Positions 62,556-64,000 of a stretch of DNA of 64,000 nucleotides are shown one piece after another. The translations under genes and the position numbers were made by a program. Where the stretch lies: positions 524,109 through 588,108 of the forward strand of contig CAVTTR010000012.1 in assembly GCA_963737745.1 (NCBI GenBank), given 5' to 3'. This stretch comes from Bog-473 sp963737745. Lineage in GTDB: Bacteria > Actinomycetota > Acidimicrobiia > Acidimicrobiales > RAAP-2. The notes under the pieces were generated by a model that did not search any database, was not told the DNA's origin, and worked only from the letters and a program-made list of their open reading frames with translations. Within the stretch, counting starts at the first letter, position 1, and every line of letters begins with the position of its first letter.

Positions 62556-62877
62556 GTCTCCCCGCCAATCCCGGCGACGGCGTCGGGTAGCGAACGGGAG
62601 AACCACAAACCCGACTCCACATGGCACGTGGCACTCCGCCTACGTGGCGGGCCGTTTCCCGGTGTCGGAGGACCGGCTGGCAACCGAGGTCCACGCCCCG
62701 GTCGGAGCTGCGGGTGGCGGCGTGACTGACTCCAATGGCCTCGAACTGGGTTCGCGTGGATTCGCCGCAATGGATTGTGCTTTGTACAGGGTGACAAGGC
62801 ACTCTTGTTGTGACGCCTTGTACCCGTAGGATAGGTATATAAGCGTTGCTGAGTTCCGGGTCTCAGACCGTGGCCAG
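62556..62877. other. Intergenic region with an inverted repeat before the AbrB-like gene
   Basis: No gene recognised in most of these 322 bases. ACAAGGC at 62794-62800 pairs with GCCTTGT at 62815-62821, and GGGT/ACCC extends the stem past one bulged base (62789-62825). It lies 50 bases before the AbrB-like gene and could be its operator. Confidence 0.4.
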
Positions 62878-63081
62878 ATGGCGCTACCCGCTCAGGCCAG
62901 GCGTCGCTGGCACCTGAAGGACGGCGGTTCCGTCGAGGTGGCAGATCTCGGTGATGCGCTGCTCATCGTCACTGCTGGCCGGGGCGGGCTGCGCTCAATT
63001 CTTCGCGAAGCGATCCAAGAGGCCGGCGGATATTCCAAGTTGGCCGGCCAGGTGGCCGCTGAAGACCCTGATCTCGCGTAA
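62878..63081 (+). CDS. AbrB/MazE-type antitoxin-like DNA-binding protein, 5' end altered
   Basis: The swapped-hairpin domain reads MALPAQARRRWHLKDGGSVEV and ADLGDALLIVTAG, with an RQ-type helix LRSILREAIQEAGGYSKLAG. In frame upstream the family's first strand, SVAEFRVSDRGQ, is still readable, but there is no ATG, GTG or TTG before an in-frame stop; an ATA stands where the start is expected. Translation would begin at the internal ATG and lose a strand. A short frame from a GTG near 63091 (VDVIIDD) recalls the first strand of a PIN toxin. Confidence 0.55.
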   Translation: MALPAQARRRWHLKDGGSVEVADLGDALLIVTAGRGGLRSILREAIQEAGGYSKLAGQVAAEDPDLA

Positions 63082-63244
63082 CCACCACCGTGGACGTGAT
63101 CATCGACGACCTTCGCTCCCCCCGTCGTGGCCCTGATCCGAACAATTCGTGTTGGGTCCATGACGTAGGTCGCGTCACAACGAGCTGGACTACGCTCACG
63201 GCCTTCTGCTTGTAGGTCTGGTGACCTGAGATGCCGACAAGAGG

Positions 63245-63838
63245 TTGACCTTGGTAGATAGCAATGCTCTATCCGAATCCACGTCAACCCGGCCAAACAA
63301 ACCGATAGTTCTCATCGGGGGAACGAACGGCGCCGGCAAGACACGACTTGCGCGACGGCTCCTTTCGTCTCGAGGTCTGGATCATATGCTCGGAACCGGC
63401 TTCGTCCGAGAGGTCCTGCGATCAACCACGATCCGAGAGCGGGATCCTATTTTGTTTGAATATTCATTTGCAGGTCCAGAACCGTTTCGCACTCTCATGG
63501 CGCAAGCGCAGAGCCTGCGGCCAGCAATTCTTAGCTGCATTGATCGGGCGAGTCGGGAGGGGACGTCATTGGTAATAGAAGGGACCCACCTCATTCCTGA
63601 TTTGTACGTCCAAGTAGCAGAGGTTTCGGCGTTTGTGATCCTTGCCGCGCCATTCGATATCGCGCTCCATGAGAGCTGGCTCCTTGGAGATAGTCACACA
63701 TACCGCACATTCGAAGAGTCCGAATTACAGGCAGTAAGAAAAATCGACGGGATGCTCCTCGACCGAGCCGTACAGTATGGGGTTCCCGTTCTCTATCCGG
63801 ATGACATCGAATCATTCTCGATGAGTGATGGGTTCTAG
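63245..63838 (+). CDS. P-loop kinase, 2-phosphoglycerate-kinase/zeta-like
   Basis: From TTG 63245 (AAGAGG just upstream), 197 residues. The nucleotide loop is IVLIGGTNGAGKTRLARRLL, followed by GTGFVREVLRSTT (as in 2-phosphoglycerate kinases), SLVIEGTHLIPDLYV and a lid region HTYRTFEESELQAVRKIDG. A small-molecule kinase is the best call; the substrate is unknown. The base composition is visibly less G+C-rich than the rest of the window, so recent acquisition is possible. Confidence 0.65.
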   Translation: MTLVDSNALSESTSTRPNKPIVLIGGTNGAGKTRLARRLLSSRGLDHMLGTGFVREVLRSTTIRERDPILFEYSFAGPEPFRTLMAQAQSLRPAILSCIDRASREGTSLVIEGTHLIPDLYVQVAEVSAFVILAAPFDIALHESWLLGDSHTYRTFEESELQAVRKIDGMLLDRAVQYGVPVLYPDDIESFSMSDGF

Positions 63839-63844
63839 CGGTAG

Positions 63845-64000
63845 ATGCCAGGGATCGTTGGGCTTGGAAACCCACTCCAGACACTGCAAACCCTGGTTCT
63901 GAAGGCTTCTCCAGAGGCGCAGGAGCGCCGGGTTCTGGTTCGGGAGTTGGTCGACTGCACGTCCTTTACCAGGAGGTTGGTCTCCAGCAGTCGGAGTTTG
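63845..64000 (+). CDS. Partial CDS, possible asparagine-synthase-like amidotransferase start
   Basis: Seven bases after the kinase stop an ATG opens a frame that runs off the window: MPGIVGLGNPLQTLQ, then RRVLVRELVDCTSFTRR. MPGIVG resembles the start of asparagine-synthase-related proteins whose catalytic Cys2 is replaced by Pro. Only 52 residues are visible, so the call is weak. It would form an operon with the kinase. Confidence 0.35.
   Translation, partial: MPGIVGLGNPLQTLQTLVLKASPEAQERRVLVRELVDCTSFTRRLVSSSRSL

Overview
The window is high-GC DNA that reads as an actinobacterial chromosome. An Acidimicrobiia-like lineage is plausible, but that is inference. The cues are GTG/TTG starts, many ATGA start/stop overlaps, an ECF41-type sigma factor, a mycofactocin-coupled dehydrogenase, PadR/HAAS/ABC and OmpR-type two-component cassettes, and a form II CO-dehydrogenase-type operon. 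I see no rRNA, tRNA, CRISPR array or insertion sequence.

Layout. 0-3 kb: a decayed metal-resistance cluster (isochorismatase-like hydrolase, aquaporin and ArsI/CadI remnants on the minus strand) facing an ArsR repressor and a ChrA chromate transporter. 3-9.5 kb: small proteins, a GH13 alpha-glucosidase, a coiled-coil protein, a 5' stub of ku, a DyP peroxidase and pdxH. 9.5-16.8 kb: a c-di-GMP-I riboswitch upstream of a membrane HD-GYP protein with a proline-rich tail, then an SDR dehydrogenase, a pyrimidine-dimer glycosylase, a His-rich metal binder, a collagen-like protein, two small membrane proteins and a broken phytanoyl-CoA dioxygenase. 17-23 kb: an ABC exporter with HAAS and PadR genes (a 16-bp perfect inverted repeat covers the padR start), a membrane protein and a histidine kinase/response regulator pair. 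23.1-26.6 kb: an intact five-gene operon with overlapping ends (Thr-rich membrane-anchored stalk, ApbE flavin transferase, ferric-reductase-like membrane protein, NuoF-like protein, ferredoxin). It looks like a chain moving electrons from NAD(P)H across the membrane. 26.7-38.4 kb: small proteins, ECF41 sigma factor, two secreted SGNH hydrolases, a ThuA-like protein, a large FtsX-type permease, MarR, a ClC channel with regulatory domains and a hemerythrin-like protein.

38.8-57 kb is a molybdenum island. On the minus strand lie coxS-coxM-coxL-coxD-coxE, a MobA-like nucleotidyltransferase and coxG, with the form II signature AYRGAGR in CoxL. On the plus strand lie moaB/mog, xdhC, moaE, moeA, moaA, moaD, moaC, modA and a single-chain permease-ATPase (modB-modC fusion). 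A molybdate-binding HTH-TOBE regulator, a cytochrome b and a sulfite-oxidase-type molybdoenzyme follow. Together these genes import molybdate, build molybdenum cofactor, insert it and use it. 57-64 kb holds a truncated DUF2252 gene, a second FtsX-type permease that shares an upstream element with the first, a GAF-LuxR regulator, a STAS protein, an AbrB-like protein and a P-loop kinase.

Caveat: many genes, above all between 39.5 and 55 kb, are split by one-base frameshifts although motifs on both sides are intact. Long genes elsewhere are uninterrupted. Either the assembly is locally poor or the island is decaying. Coordinates of split genes are given across all their fragments.
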